Origin: Rhodobacteraceae bacterium KLH11
GTDB taxonomy: Bacteria; Pseudomonadota; Alphaproteobacteria; Rhodobacterales; Rhodobacteraceae
DNA: 64,000 nt
Assembly (NCBI GenBank): GCA_000158135.1
Contig: DS999531.1
Location: 2,212,051 to 2,276,050, forward strand
Reading direction: 5' to 3'
Both the position numbers and the translations under genes were made by a program. Positions 25,147-34,377 of this stretch are shown one piece after another (position 1 is the first letter of the stretch; the number at the start of each line of letters is the position of its first letter). The notes below the pieces were generated by a model that ran no database searches, had not been told where the DNA came from, and saw only the letters and a program-made list of their open reading frames with translations.

Positions 25147-26967
25147 TCACTCCACCGTCACGGATTTCGCCAGATTGCGTGGTTGATCCACATCCGTGCC
25201 TTTCGCAACTGCGGTGTGATAGGCCAGCAATTGCGCGGGTACGGAATACAGGATCGGTGCAAGGCTGCGGTGTACATGTGGCATCCGGATCGTGTTCCAG
25301 ACCCCGTCTTCGGCATCAGCAATACCATCATCGTCCGAGACAAGAATAACTTTGCCTTTGCGCGCCATCACCTCCTGCATGTTCGAGACCGTCTTGTCGA
25401 ACACCGCGTCACGCGGGGCCAGAACGACAACCGGCATATGCTTGTCAATCAGGGCGATGGGGCCGTGTTTGAGTTCGCCCGAGGCATAACCTTCGGCATG
25501 GATATAGCTGATTTCCTTGAGTTTCAGCGCACCCTCCATGGCCAGCGGGTACATCAGGCCACGCCCCAGAAACAGGACATCGCGCGCCTCAGACAAGCGT
25601 TGGGCCGACTGCCGAATGGTATCCCCCTGATCCAGCGCCGCATTCAAAACGGTCGGCAGACCGCGCAGGGCAGCGGCGTGATCGGCCAGCTCATCTTCGC
25701 TTAAAGTGCCACGATCCGCTGCAGCTTTCAGCGCCAGCATCAGCAATACACTCAGCTGGCAGGTGAAGGCTTTGGTTGAGGCGACGCCGATTTCCACGCC
25801 TGCATGAATTGGCAGGGCAATATCGCTCTCGCGTGCGATCGAGCTTTCAGGCACATTGACGACCGAGACGATCTTGTCGGCTTTGCCTTCACAATAACGC
25901 AGCGCGGCAAGCGTGTCGGCGGTTTCACCTGACTGGCTGACAAACAGCGCCAGCGTGCGGTCTGTAATCGGGGGTTCGCGATAGCGGAACTCGCTGGCGA
26001 TATCGACCTCAACGGGCATCTTGGCCAGCTGCTCAAACCAGTATTTCGCGGTAAGACACGCATAAAATGCGGTGCCGCAGGCCACCATGGTCAGCCGATC
26101 CAGCTTGGTGAAATCCAGGGTCTCGGGCAAAACGACCTGATCGCTGCCGGTTGGCAGATATGACCGAATTGCCTCGGCCACCACCACGGGCTGTTCGGCG
26201 ATTTCCTTGGCCATATAGTGTTTGTGCCCGGCCTTGTCGGTGCGCGCCTGATCCAGTTGGATCTGACGAATCTCGCGGTTGGCAACCTCTCCTGCCTCAT
26301 TGCGGATTTCAAGCGAGGTCCGGGTCAGCACCGCCCGGTCGCCTTCCTCAAGATAGGTGATGCGATCTGTCAGCGGGGCCAGCGCGATGGCATCTGATCC
26401 CACATACATCTCGCCATCTCCGTGACCGATGGCCAGGGGCGAGCCCTTGCGGGCCGCCACGATCAGATCATCCTGCCCGTCAAACAGGAAGGCCAGTGCG
26501 AAGGCACCCTGTAACTGATCTATGGTTCTGAACGCCGCGTCGACCGGATTCAGACCTTGTGACATATGGTGTTCCGCCATCAGGGCGATGGTTTCTGTAT
26601 CGGTATCCGTCCGAAACCCGACGCCGTGACCGGCCAGTTCCGCGCGCAGCTCGCGATAATTTTCGATGATGCCATTGTGCACCACCGCGACCGGCCCGGC
26701 CTTGTGCGGATGCGCATTCTTGACCGAGGGCACCCCATGCGTGGCCCAGCGGGTATGGCCGATGCCGGATTTGCCGGGCAGGGGATCATGCACCAGCAGA
26801 TCACCAAGGTTCACCAGCTTGCCCACGGCCCGCCTGCGCCCCAGCGCGCCATCATTCACGGTGGCGATGCCTGCGCTGTCATAGCCGCGATATTCCAGCC
26901 GTTTCAGGGCCTCGACCAGGATAGGGGCGGCTTCGTGGCTGCCCAGAACACCTACAATTCCACACAT
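25147..26967 (-). CDS. glmS: Glutamine-fructose-6-phosphate aminotransferase (isomerizing)
   Basis: Makes glucosamine 6-phosphate from fructose 6-phosphate and glutamine, the entry to peptidoglycan and LPS sugars. The 606-residue chain starts M-C-G-I-V-G with the catalytic Cys exposed after Met removal. The glutaminase domain runs to about residue 240 (H-T-R-W-A-T-H-G, T-D-T-E), followed by two SIS domains (S-Q-S-G-E-T-A-D-T) and the C-terminal K-S-V-T-V-E. It is three bases downstream of glmU, so the two steps are made together. No glmS ribozyme can fit in that gap. Confidence 0.97.
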   Translation of the reverse strand: MCGIVGVLGSHEAAPILVEALKRLEYRGYDSAGIATVNDGALGRRRAVGKLVNLGDLLVHDPLPGKSGIGHTRWATHGVPSVKNAHPHKAGPVAVVHNGIIENYRELRAELAGHGVGFRTDTDTETIALMAEHHMSQGLNPVDAAFRTIDQLQGAFALAFLFDGQDDLIVAARKGSPLAIGHGDGEMYVGSDAIALAPLTDRITYLEEGDRAVLTRTSLEIRNEAGEVANREIRQIQLDQARTDKAGHKHYMAKEIAEQPVVVAEAIRSYLPTGSDQVVLPETLDFTKLDRLTMVACGTAFYACLTAKYWFEQLAKMPVEVDIASEFRYREPPITDRTLALFVSQSGETADTLAALRYCEGKADKIVSVVNVPESSIARESDIALPIHAGVEIGVASTKAFTCQLSVLLMLALKAAADRGTLSEDELADHAAALRGLPTVLNAALDQGDTIRQSAQRLSEARDVLFLGRGLMYPLAMEGALKLKEISYIHAEGYASGELKHGPIALIDKHMPVVVLAPRDAVFDKTVSNMQEVMARKGKVILVSDDDGIADAEDGVWNTIRMPHVHRSLAPILYSVPAQLLAYHTAVAKGTDVDQPRNLAKSVTVE

Positions 26968-26970
26968 AAC

Positions 26971-28323
26971 TCAGGCTCCTTTATCGCGGCGCGCCTTCTT
27001 GGACTTCAACATATCAAACAGCTTGCGCGCATAACCGGGCTTGTTTTCCTGTTTGGCGCGCGCCACGGCCAGCGCTTCGGGCTCTACATCTTTGGTCACC
27101 ACGGTTCCGGTGGCCGTCATCGCGTTATCGCCGACTGTAACGGGGGCCACCAGCATCGTATTTGACCCGATAAAGACGTTTTCCCCGATCGTCGTCCTGT
27201 GCTTCATCACGCCGTCATAGTTGCAGGTGATCGTGCCCGCCCCGATATTCGAGGCCGCGCCCACCGAGGCATCGCCGACATAGCTGAGGTGATTCACCTT
27301 GGCCCCTTCAGCGATCGCGGCGTTTTTAATCTCCACAAAGTTGCCGATGCGCGTGTTTTCCGACAGCTCTGCACCCGGACGCAGGCGGGCATAGGGGCCG
27401 ACGATGGCGCCGCGGCTGACGTGACACCCTTCGAGATGGGAAAACGCCCGGATCGTGGCGCCGCTTTCTACGGTCACGCCCGGCCCAAAAACCACGTTGG
27501 GTTCAATCACTGTGTCTCGTCCGATGATGGTGTCAGCGGCCAGATAGACTGTTTCGGGAGCCATCAGGGTGACGCCCAGCTCCAGCAAGGCGGCGCGTGC
27601 CCGGGCCTGAAAGACCGCATCGGCCGCGGCCAGATCAACCCGCGAGTTTACGCCCAGCGTTTGCGCCTCGTCACAGGCGACAGCAGTGACGCTCAGGCCC
27701 CGGTCGCCTGCGATTTCAACCACATCAGGCAGGTAGTATTCACCCGACGCATTGTCATTGCCAACGGCGTCGATCAGCGCAAACAGCGTTTTTGCATCAC
27801 ATGCCAAAAGTCCTGAATTGCAAAGCGTTATGGCGCGTTCTTCATCTGTTGCGTCTTTGAATTCAACAATCCGCTCTAACGCATTGCCATTCATGACCAA
27901 TCGGCCATAGCGGGCGGGATCAGCGGCCTCAAACCCCAGAATGACCAGATCGTTTTCCGCCCTTGCGGCGATCATTCGTTCCAGCGTGTCGGGCTGCAGA
28001 AATGGCGTATCACCATAGAGCACGACCACATCCCCATCGAACCCTTCCAATGCGGATCGCGCCTGTGCGACCGCGTGGGCGGTGCCAAGCTGTTCTTCCT
28101 GAACGGCGATCTGCGTGCTGTCATCCTCGGCTTTGGCGACCTTGGCTACGGCTTCTGCCCCGTGGCCGGTGACGATCACGGTGCGTTCGGGTGACAGGAC
28201 GGCCCCGGCGCGCATGGCGTGGACCAGCATCGGGACCTGAGCAATGGGGTGCAGGACTTTGGGAATATCAGAGTTCATCCTCGTGCCTTTTCCGGCGGCA
28301 AGGATGACAAGGGCGGTGCTCAT
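26971..28323 (-). CDS. glmU: Bifunctional glucosamine-1-phosphate acetyltransferase/UDP-GlcNAc pyrophosphorylase
   Basis: Produces UDP-N-acetylglucosamine in two steps. The 450-residue chain begins with the nucleotidyltransferase loop L-A-A-G-K-G-T-R-M with the following K-V-L-H near residue 22. It switches at about residue 230 to hexapeptide repeats forming a left-handed beta helix (G-A-T-I-R-A-F-S, G-P-Y-A-R-L-R-P-G, N-F-V-E-I-K-N, G-A-G-T-I-T-C-N-Y-D-G). It heads a glmU-glmS-PNPOx-AlkD operon and diverges from gph across 133 bases that must hold both promoters. Confidence 0.97.
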   Translation of the reverse strand: MSTALVILAAGKGTRMNSDIPKVLHPIAQVPMLVHAMRAGAVLSPERTVIVTGHGAEAVAKVAKAEDDSTQIAVQEEQLGTAHAVAQARSALEGFDGDVVVLYGDTPFLQPDTLERMIAARAENDLVILGFEAADPARYGRLVMNGNALERIVEFKDATDEERAITLCNSGLLACDAKTLFALIDAVGNDNASGEYYLPDVVEIAGDRGLSVTAVACDEAQTLGVNSRVDLAAADAVFQARARAALLELGVTLMAPETVYLAADTIIGRDTVIEPNVVFGPGVTVESGATIRAFSHLEGCHVSRGAIVGPYARLRPGAELSENTRIGNFVEIKNAAIAEGAKVNHLSYVGDASVGAASNIGAGTITCNYDGVMKHRTTIGENVFIGSNTMLVAPVTVGDNAMTATGTVVTKDVEPEALAVARAKQENKPGYARKLFDMLKSKKARRDKGA

Positions 28324-28456
28324 GAAATTGTTTTCTCTTTTGTTTTGACGTGGCCCGTTTTATCCGCTGTGGGCAAAGGCGCAAGCGGTTCGGCCATCAA
28401 AGAAGATTGCCGTTTGCAACATGGTATGGCGGAATTCCGCCCGTTAAGGAGGTAAA

Positions 28457-29128
28457 ATGCGCACTGTCATCTTCGATCTGGACGGTACATTGGCGGATAC
28501 GTCCGGCGATTTGCTGGCGGCTGCAAATCACTGTTTTCGGCAGATGGGTCATGGTGACGTGTTGATCCATGAACAGGATGCAGGTGTCGCCTTGCGCGGT
28601 GGCCGCATGATGCTGACCCATGGGTTAAAGCGGGTCGGGGCCTATAAGGACGAGACGGTTCAGGCCTATTATCCGATCTTGCTTGAGGCCTATGCGCAGG
28701 CCATCGACACCCACACGGTTTTTTATCCCGGCGCACTTGAGGCGGTAGAGGCGCTGAAGGGTGCAGGCTATGGCGTGGGGATCTGCACCAACAAACCCGA
28801 GGCACTGGCCGATCTGTTGCTGACCCGGTTGGGCGTGCGCGACCGGTTTGCCGCGCTGGTGGGGGCCGATACATTGCCGGTGCGCAAACCCGACCCCGAG
28901 CCCCTGCGCGAAGCGGTGCGCCGGGCAGGGGGGCATCCCGATCACTGCATCCTGATTGGCGACTCGGACACCGACCGCAACACGGCACGCGCTGCAGGCG
29001 TGCCGTCGGTTCTGGTGACCTTTGGCCCCTCTGGGGAAGATATGGCCGCGTTGGAGCCCGAGGCGCTGCTGCATCACTTTGATGATTTGCCGAAACTGGT
29101 CTCCGATTTGATCGGAGTGGTGGCCTGA
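28457..29128 (+). CDS. gph: HAD-superfamily hydrolase, phosphoglycolate phosphatase-like
   Basis: A 223-residue HAD subfamily IA phosphatase. Motif I is F-D-L-D-G-T-L-A-D-T near residue 6, motif II C-T-N-K, motif III K-P-D-P, and motif IV G-D-S-D-T-D. This fits phosphoglycolate phosphatase, which removes 2-phosphoglycolate formed by DNA repair or oxygenation, but related sugar phosphatases look alike. GGAGG lies just before the ATG. Divergent from glmU; the DegT-family gene follows 39 bases later and may be co-transcribed. Confidence 0.82.
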   Translation: MRTVIFDLDGTLADTSGDLLAAANHCFRQMGHGDVLIHEQDAGVALRGGRMMLTHGLKRVGAYKDETVQAYYPILLEAYAQAIDTHTVFYPGALEAVEALKGAGYGVGICTNKPEALADLLLTRLGVRDRFAALVGADTLPVRKPDPEPLREAVRRAGGHPDHCILIGDSDTDRNTARAAGVPSVLVTFGPSGEDMAALEPEALLHHFDDLPKLVSDLIGVVA

Positions 29129-29167
29129 TCTCTTGACCCGCCCGGCGCGCGGTATCAGAACGGTTTC

Positions 29168-30358
29168 ATGACCGAGATATTCACTGGCAGTTTCACCCAG
29201 CAGGAACCCATCCCCGAAGACGCGATCGAGGCCGCTCTGGCTGTGATGCGCCATGGCCGCCTGCATCGCTATAACGTCGTCCCCGGCGAATTGAGCGAGA
29301 CGGCTTTGCTGGAGCAGGAGTTCGCTGCCCGGATGGGGGCGGACTATTGTCTGGCGGTGTCATCGGGCGGCTATGCGCTGGCCACCGCGCTGCGGGCCGT
29401 GGGGGTTCAGCCGGGTGATCCGGTTCTGACCAATGCGTTCACATTGGCTCCGGTTCCGGGTGCGATTGCCTCGGTCGGGGCGCGGCCGGTTTTCGTCGGG
29501 GTCACCGAGGCGCTGACCATTGATCTGGACGATCTTGAAGCCAAGCTGGATCAGGCGAAGGTGCTAATGCTCAGCCATATGCGTGGGCATCTGTGCGATA
29601 TGGATCGGCTGATGCGGATGTGTGACGCCGCCGGGGTGCGCGTGATCGAGGATTGCGCCCATACGATGGGGGCGGCCTGGAAGGGGCAATTGTCGGGGCG
29701 GCAGGGGGTTATCGGCTGTTATTCGTGCCAGACCTACAAGCATGTCAATTCGGGTGAAGGTGGGTTGCTGATCACGGAGGACGCAGAGTTGGCCGCGAAG
29801 GCGACGATGCTGTCGGGCTCATACATGCTGTATGAACGCCATCTTGCTGCGCCGGGGCCAGAGGTGTTTGAGCAGATCAAATACACCACGCCCAATGTGT
29901 CGGGCCGGATGGATAATCTGCGCGCCGCGATCCTGCGCCCGCAGCTGCGCGATCTGGACCAGCAGGTGCAACGCTGGAACGAGCGCTACGCCGAGATTGA
30001 ACGCGGATTGCTTGGTATTCCGGGCCTGACCGTGGTCGAGCGACCGGAGGCCGAGACCTATGTTGGATCGTCTATCCAGTTTCTGCTGTTGGATTGGTCT
30101 TCGGAACGTATTGCGGATGTGCTTGGCAGATGTGCGGAACGCGGGGTCGAGTTGAAGTGGTTTGGCGGGGCTGAGCCTGCGGGTTTCACCTCGCGCTATG
30201 ACAGTTGGCGCTATGCGGACAGTGAGCCCATGCCGGCCAGCGATCGGATTTTGGCGGGGATCATTGATATGCGGGTGCCGCTGACTTTCTCGCTGGACGA
30301 TTGCCGCCTGATCGCACGGATCATCCGGGCCGAGGTGAGCGCGGTTTATCAGTCGTAA
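29168..30358 (+). CDS. DegT/DnrJ/EryC1/StrS-family PLP aminotransferase
   Basis: A 396-residue PLP enzyme of the family that aminates nucleotide-linked keto sugars. The cofactor lysine is Lys191 in C-Q-T-Y-K-H-V-N-S-G-E-G-G, and V-I-E-D-C-A-H-T-M-G-A provides the pyridine-contacting Asp. No nucleotide-sugar dehydratase or glycosyltransferase neighbours exist, so a role in surface polysaccharide is only a family-based guess. Some family members instead make aminated cyclitols or act on keto acids. A strong terminator follows. Confidence 0.82.
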   Translation: MTEIFTGSFTQQEPIPEDAIEAALAVMRHGRLHRYNVVPGELSETALLEQEFAARMGADYCLAVSSGGYALATALRAVGVQPGDPVLTNAFTLAPVPGAIASVGARPVFVGVTEALTIDLDDLEAKLDQAKVLMLSHMRGHLCDMDRLMRMCDAAGVRVIEDCAHTMGAAWKGQLSGRQGVIGCYSCQTYKHVNSGEGGLLITEDAELAAKATMLSGSYMLYERHLAAPGPEVFEQIKYTTPNVSGRMDNLRAAILRPQLRDLDQQVQRWNERYAEIERGLLGIPGLTVVERPEAETYVGSSIQFLLLDWSSERIADVLGRCAERGVELKWFGGAEPAGFTSRYDSWRYADSEPMPASDRILAGIIDMRVPLTFSLDDCRLIARIIRAEVSAVYQS

Positions 30359-30398
30359 TCCAATTGAGTGCGCTTGCAGCGCACGCTTTATTCTTTGG

Positions 30399-30426
30399 AA
30401 ACGCCGCCCGATTTCGGGCGGCGTTT
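30399..30426 (+). terminator. Rho-independent terminator after the DegT-family gene
   Basis: Perfect 12-base arms AAACGCCGCCCG/CGGGCGGCGTTT around an ATTT loop, followed by GCGTTTGG. The run of A and T at the stem base makes it plausible in both directions. It separates the housekeeping block from the leucine degradation cluster. Confidence 0.75.
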
Positions 30427-30482
30427 GCGTTTGGTGCAATGGCTGACGTTGACCGATACCGGATTCGCTGCTATTTCGTTAT

Positions 30483-30496
30483 TGAACACTTGTTCA
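30483..30496. promoter_or_regulatory. Inverted repeat TGAACA-CT-TGTTCA upstream of ivd
   Basis: Six-base arms with a two-base spacer, centred about 33 bases before the ivd ATG, in a locally AT-rich stretch. Leucine/isovalerate gene clusters in proteobacteria are known to be controlled by LiuR (MerR type) or LiuQ (TetR type) proteins. This could be such an operator, but neither regulator gene is in the window. Confidence 0.4.
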
Positions 30497-30521
30497 TTAA
30501 TGCTGGAAGGGGAGCGCCCGC

Positions 30522-31685
30522 ATGTTCAACGCCACTATGCAATTCGATCTGGGCGAAGATGTGAACGCCCTGCGTGAGATGGTTCATCGCTGGGCACAGG
30601 AACGCGTCAAGCCGATGGCGGCAGAGATTGACGCCTCTAACGCTTTCCCGAACGAGCTGTGGAAAGAGATGGGGGAATTGGGGCTGTTGGGCGTTACGGT
30701 GCCCGAGGAATATGGCGGCGCGGGGATGTCTTATCTGGCGCATACCATCGCGGTCGAGGAGGTGGCGCGGGCCTCGGCCTCGGTCTCGTTGTCTTATGGA
30801 GCGCATTCGAACCTGTGCGTCAATCAGATCAAGCTGAACGGCACGGAAGAGCAGAAGCAAAGGTATTTGCCACGGCTGATCTCGGGCGATCATGTGGGGG
30901 CGTTGGCCATGTCTGAACCTTCTGCCGGGTCGGATGTGGTCTCGATGAAGCTGCGCGCGGAAAAGCGCAACGATCATTACCGGCTGAATGGCAACAAATA
31001 CTGGATCACCAACGGGCCGGATGCGGATACTCTGGTCGTGTATGCCAAGACCGATCCCGATGCCGGGTCAAAGGGGATCACGGCGTTTCTGATCGAGAAA
31101 GAGATGAAGGGATTTTCCACCTCACCCCATTTCGACAAGCTGGGGATGCGAGGGTCGAACACGGCTGAACTGATTTTTGAGGATGTCGAAGTGCCGTTCG
31201 AGAATGTTTTGGGCGAAGAGGGGCGCGGGGTGGCGGTTCTGATGTCCGGTCTGGATTATGAACGCGTGGTTCTGGCCGGGATCGGGACAGGCATCATGGC
31301 GGCCTGTCTGGACGAGGTGATGCCCTATCTGGCCGAGCGCAAACAGTTCGGCAAGCCGATTGGCAGCTTTCAACTGATGCAGGGGAAGATTGCCGATATG
31401 TATACGGCGATGAATTCGGCCCGTGCCTATGTATACGAAGTCGCCAAGGCCTGTGACCGGGGGGATGTGACGCGTCAGGATGCGGCGGCCTGCTGCCTTT
31501 ACGCGTCAGAGCAGGCGATGGTGCAGGCGCATCAGGCCGTACAGGCGCTGGGCGGGGCCGGGTTCCTTTCGGATGCGCCGGTCAGCCGGATTTTCCGTGA
31601 CGCGAAGCTGATGGAGATTGGCGCCGGTACCAGCGAAATTCGCAGGATGCTGATCGGCCGCGAGATGATGAATGAAATGCTATGA
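30522..31685 (+). CDS. ivd: Isovaleryl-CoA dehydrogenase
   Basis: FAD enzyme oxidising isovaleryl-CoA to 3-methylcrotonyl-CoA in leucine breakdown, passing electrons to electron-transfer flavoprotein. The 387-residue chain has the acyl-CoA dehydrogenase motifs M-S-E-P-S-A-G-S-D and W-I-T-N-G. The subtype is clear: the usual late catalytic Glu is replaced by Gly ([11 protein letters not shown]), and the base is instead Glu247 in G-L-D-Y-E-R-V-V, as in human isovaleryl-CoA dehydrogenase. AAGGGGAG precedes the ATG. First gene of the leucine cluster, cut off from the rest by the reversed ompW-like gene. Confidence 0.94.
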   Translation: MFNATMQFDLGEDVNALREMVHRWAQERVKPMAAEIDASNAFPNELWKEMGELGLLGVTVPEEYGGAGMSYLAHTIAVEEVARASASVSLSYGAHSNLCVNQIKLNGTEEQKQRYLPRLISGDHVGALAMSEPSAGSDVVSMKLRAEKRNDHYRLNGNKYWITNGPDADTLVVYAKTDPDAGSKGITAFLIEKEMKGFSTSPHFDKLGMRGSNTAELIFEDVEVPFENVLGEEGRGVAVLMSGLDYERVVLAGIGTGIMAACLDEVMPYLAERKQFGKPIGSFQLMQGKIADMYTAMNSARAYVYEVAKACDRGDVTRQDAAACCLYASEQAMVQAHQAVQALGGAGFLSDAPVSRIFRDAKLMEIGAGTSEIRRMLIGREMMNEML

Positions 31686-31691
31686 GCGGAC

Positions 31692-31716
31692 CCCCGTGGT
31701 TTGATGAACCACGGGG
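31692..31716. terminator. Shared hairpin terminator between ivd and the ompW-like gene
   Basis: Ten-base perfect arms CCCCGTGGTT/AACCACGGGG around a five-base loop, placed in the 46-base gap between two convergent genes. No T run follows on either strand; it may act on both transcripts. Confidence 0.6.
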
Positions 31717-31731
31717 ATGCAGGCGATTGGA

Positions 31732-32337
31732 TCAGAAGCGATGGACGTAAGACAGGCCAACAAGGAACGGATCGATTTCGGCGGTGCCAACGTCGTTGCC
31801 GTCAAGCGTGACGTCCGAGTCGATATCGAACCAGCGCACGTTCAGTCGCACGGCTCCTTGTTCGGTGACCATGTAATCCAGACCGGCCTGCAGCGCGACG
31901 CCGAAAGAATTGTCGAGCTCCAGATCGCCCAGCGGAGAATCCTCTTCGAAAAAGATGGTGTAGTTCACACCGGCGCCGACATAGGGCTTCCAGGCGCTGT
32001 TGGTCGGGAAGTGGTAGTTCAGCGACAAGGTGGGTGGCAGATGTTTGACACGGCCTGCATCAAGGCTGCCGCCAAGCGTGACATCGTGATCATACGGGGT
32101 CGACGCCAGCAGTTCGATCCCCAGATTGTCCTGAATGAAGTACTCGACAGTGAAAATCGGACGGGTGTCGGAATCGACATCGGCGTCGAACCCGGCAAGC
32201 GTGCCGTTGTTGGATTTGGGGTCCAGATAGCCCAGCCCGACACCCAGTGTCCAATCCCCCTGCGATTGGGCGAATACCGGAGCTGCCAGCATGGTGAGCG
32301 CGGTGGAAAGAGTCAAAGCGGCGAGTTTCTTGATCAT
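31732..32337 (-). CDS. ompW: OmpW-family outer-membrane porin
   Basis: A 201-residue eight-strand beta-barrel protein. The signal peptide is M-I-K-K-L-A-A-L-T-L ending V-F-A before Q-S-Q. The mature chain has W-T-L-G-V-G-L-G-Y, P-I-F-T-V-E-Y-F near residue 68, L-N-Y-H-F, Y-V-G-A-G-V-N-Y-T and the terminal aromatic residue (Y-V-H-R-F) used by the barrel assembly machine. OmpW channels are linked to passage of small hydrophobic compounds and to oxygen or stress responses. The gene interrupts the leucine cluster in reverse orientation, and a near-perfect FNR-type box lies about 65 bases upstream. Confidence 0.92.
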   Translation of the reverse strand: MIKKLAALTLSTALTMLAAPVFAQSQGDWTLGVGLGYLDPKSNNGTLAGFDADVDSDTRPIFTVEYFIQDNLGIELLASTPYDHDVTLGGSLDAGRVKHLPPTLSLNYHFPTNSAWKPYVGAGVNYTIFFEEDSPLGDLELDNSFGVALQAGLDYMVTEQGAVRLNVRWFDIDSDVTLDGNDVGTAEIDPFLVGLSYVHRF

Positions 32338-32395
32338 GGTGATGCCTTTGGTTTCGTTGATATGAACCGTATGGGGCGCGCGTCAGGCCGGGGCT

Positions 32396-32409
32396 CTGAT
32401 CTGCATCAA
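32396..32409. promoter_or_regulatory. FNR/FnrL-type box between the ompW-like gene and the acyl-CoA ligase gene
   Basis: CTGAT-CTGC-ATCAA matches the consensus TTGAT-N4-ATCAA at nine of ten defined positions. The centre is about 65 bases upstream of the ompW start, suitable for activation at -41.5 with a short leader, and about 71 bases upstream of the ligase gene. FnrL is the known oxygen-responsive regulator in Rhodobacterales. Assignment to ompW is preferred because OmpW is FNR-linked elsewhere. Confidence 0.55.
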
Positions 32410-32473
32410 GTTCATGTGCGCCGGGCTGCCGTCGGGAACGGCCCAAAGCCCAGTAAAACAAAGAGAATTCAGC

Positions 32474-33997
32474 ATGCGATCCACTGACGGCATACCGGGT
32501 TTGCACCAGGATCAGAGCTGGGTGATTCCGGAACGGATCAACATGGCGCAGCAATGCCTGTCGCAACCGCTCTCGCGTGTGGCGATTCTGGAGCTGACCG
32601 ACGGTGATACGCACGCCGTAACCTATGGTGATCTGGCAGATCTGGTTGACGCGCTCGCGCGCGCGCTGCTGGACCGCGTCCAGCCGGGGGATCGGGTGGG
32701 GGTCCTGCTCAGCCAGTCGCGCTGGTGTGCGGCAGCGCATCTTGCGATCTGGAAGATCGGGGCGATCTCAGTGCCGTTATTCAAGCTGTTCAAACACGAT
32801 GCGTTAAGCTCGCGCGTTCGGGATGCAGGGGCGCAGGTTGTTCTGACCGATGAGGATGGCGCAGCGATGCTGGGCGATCTGGCGCAGCCGCTGATCGCTG
32901 CCGAGATCGGTCGGGATGGTGCGCCGGTGCCTTTTGCGGAAACCGGCCCCGAAGACCCGGCGGTGCTGATCTATACCTCGGGCACGACCGGAAGCCCCAA
33001 GGGTGCTCTGCACGGGCACCGGGTGCTGACAGGCCATCTGCCGGGCGTTTCGATCAGCCACAACCATCTGCGCGATGGCGACTGCCTGTGGACACCCGCC
33101 GACTGGGCGTGGATCGGCGGGCTGTTTGATGTGCTGATGCCGGGGCTGGCGCTGGGCATTCCGGTGGTTGCGGCGCGGCTGGACAAGTTCACCCCCGACA
33201 CCTGTGCCGATGTCATCGCGCGCGGCGCAGTGCGCAATGTGTTCTTTCCCCCAACTGCGTTGCGGATGCTGAAAGCGGCGGATCAGGCAATCCCCAGCCT
33301 GCGCTCGGTTGCTTCCGGAGGAGAGCCATTGGGCGCCGAGATGCTGGCCTGGGGGCAGCAGGCGTTTGGCCTGACGATCAACGAGTTCTATGGCCAGACC
33401 GAATGCAATATGGTTGTGTCCTCCTGTGCCGAGGATTTCCCGGTGCGCCCGGGATGTATCGGCAAACCGGTGCCGGGGCATGAGGTGGCGGTGATTGATG
33501 AGGACGGCACTCCGACAGATGAAGAGGGCGACGTGGCCATCCGGCGCGGCTCGGCCTCGATGCTGCTGGAATACTGGAACCGGCCTGAGGCGACGGCTGA
33601 GAAGTTCCGGGAGAATTGGCTGATCACCGGAGACCGCGGCGTGTGGGAGGGCGACTATCTGCGCTTTGTGGGTCGCGATGATGACGTGATTACGTCCTCC
33701 GGCTACCGTATCGGCCCGGCTGAGATCGAGGACTGTCTGCTGACCCACCCGGCGGTGGCAACGGTTGGCGTGGTCGGCAAGCCCGACAAGCTGCGGACCG
33801 AAATCGTGAAGGCCTATGTGGTGCTGAAACCGGGGGCTGAGGCGGCGGAGCAGGAGTTGCAGGACTGGGTCAAAGACCGTCTGGCGCAGTACTCCTATCC
33901 GCGGGAGGTGGCGTTTCTGGAGGAATTGCCGATGACGGTGACGGGCAAGGTGATCCGCAAGGAATTGAAGGCGCGGGCGGCGGGGGAATTGAAGTGA
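32474..33997 (+). CDS. AMP-forming acyl-CoA synthetase
   Basis: A 507-residue ANL-superfamily ligase that activates a carboxylic acid through an acyl-adenylate. Motifs: the P-loop Y-T-S-G-T-T-G-S-P-K-G, Y-G-Q-T-E, T-G-D-R, the hinge region S-S-G-Y-R-I-G-P-A-E-I-E, and the C-terminal T-G-K-V-I-R-K with the catalytic lysine. Start at M-R-S-T-D, 20 codons inside the longest frame. Its place in the leucine cluster suggests isovalerate, acetoacetate or a related short branched acid as substrate; this is inference from context. The next gene overlaps its stop by four bases (GTGA). Confidence 0.88.
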   Translation: MRSTDGIPGLHQDQSWVIPERINMAQQCLSQPLSRVAILELTDGDTHAVTYGDLADLVDALARALLDRVQPGDRVGVLLSQSRWCAAAHLAIWKIGAISVPLFKLFKHDALSSRVRDAGAQVVLTDEDGAAMLGDLAQPLIAAEIGRDGAPVPFAETGPEDPAVLIYTSGTTGSPKGALHGHRVLTGHLPGVSISHNHLRDGDCLWTPADWAWIGGLFDVLMPGLALGIPVVAARLDKFTPDTCADVIARGAVRNVFFPPTALRMLKAADQAIPSLRSVASGGEPLGAEMLAWGQQAFGLTINEFYGQTECNMVVSSCAEDFPVRPGCIGKPVPGHEVAVIDEDGTPTDEEGDVAIRRGSASMLLEYWNRPEATAEKFRENWLITGDRGVWEGDYLRFVGRDDDVITSSGYRIGPAEIEDCLLTHPAVATVGVVGKPDKLRTEIVKAYVVLKPGAEAAEQELQDWVKDRLAQYSYPREVAFLEELPMTVTGKVIRKELKARAAGELK

Positions 33998-34377
33998 GTC
34001 TTCATTCGAGATTTGCGCATTTTCAATGCCCAAAGTGTCAGACTGTCCAGCCAGCATTTCCGTTGCTGACCACCGTTCGCGGCGGCATAGTTAATGTCGC
34101 ACTGAATCCGAGCTATTCCTGCCACAACTGTCGAGCGGATATTCGTTTGCTATGGCGAAATGGAATGGGCGGTCTTCTTCTCGGGGCAGTTGTATCTTTT
34201 GTGCTGCTCGCTGTGTTCTTCATTTGCTCAGTCGTCATTTTGGCTCTGCTAAGCCTATATGTGAACGCGATTTCTCTGATAGCTCTGGCGGTGGTTTGGC
34301 TGGTCTCGGGCATTTACTTGTTGGAGCTATTACGCGTCCTTGTGATGCGTCGTATGTGGAAAGTAGAAGAAATATGA
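33994..34377 (+). CDS. Orphan zinc-ribbon membrane protein inserted in the leucine operon
   Basis: A 127-residue protein I cannot assign. The N-terminal half has C-P-K-C (residues 12-15) and C-H-N-C (about 43-46), which look like a zinc ribbon. Two hydrophobic helices follow at about residues 58-80 and 88-112. The GTG start overlaps the ligase stop as GTGA, and its TGA overlaps the liuB start as ATGA, so it fits the junction exactly. Base composition is about 50% GC by my count of two lines, well below its neighbours. It has no obvious link to leucine degradation and looks recently acquired. Confidence 0.7.
   Translation: MSLHSRFAHFQCPKCQTVQPAFPLLTTVRGGIVNVALNPSYSCHNCRADIRLLWRNGMGGLLLGAVVSFVLLAVFFICSVVILALLSLYVNAISLIALAVVWLVSGIYLLELLRVLVMRRMWKVEEI

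Noticed and set aside
26968-26970. A glmS ribozyme upstream of glmS
   Set aside because: Only three bases separate glmU and glmS, so there is no room; such ribozymes are known from Gram-positive bacteria.
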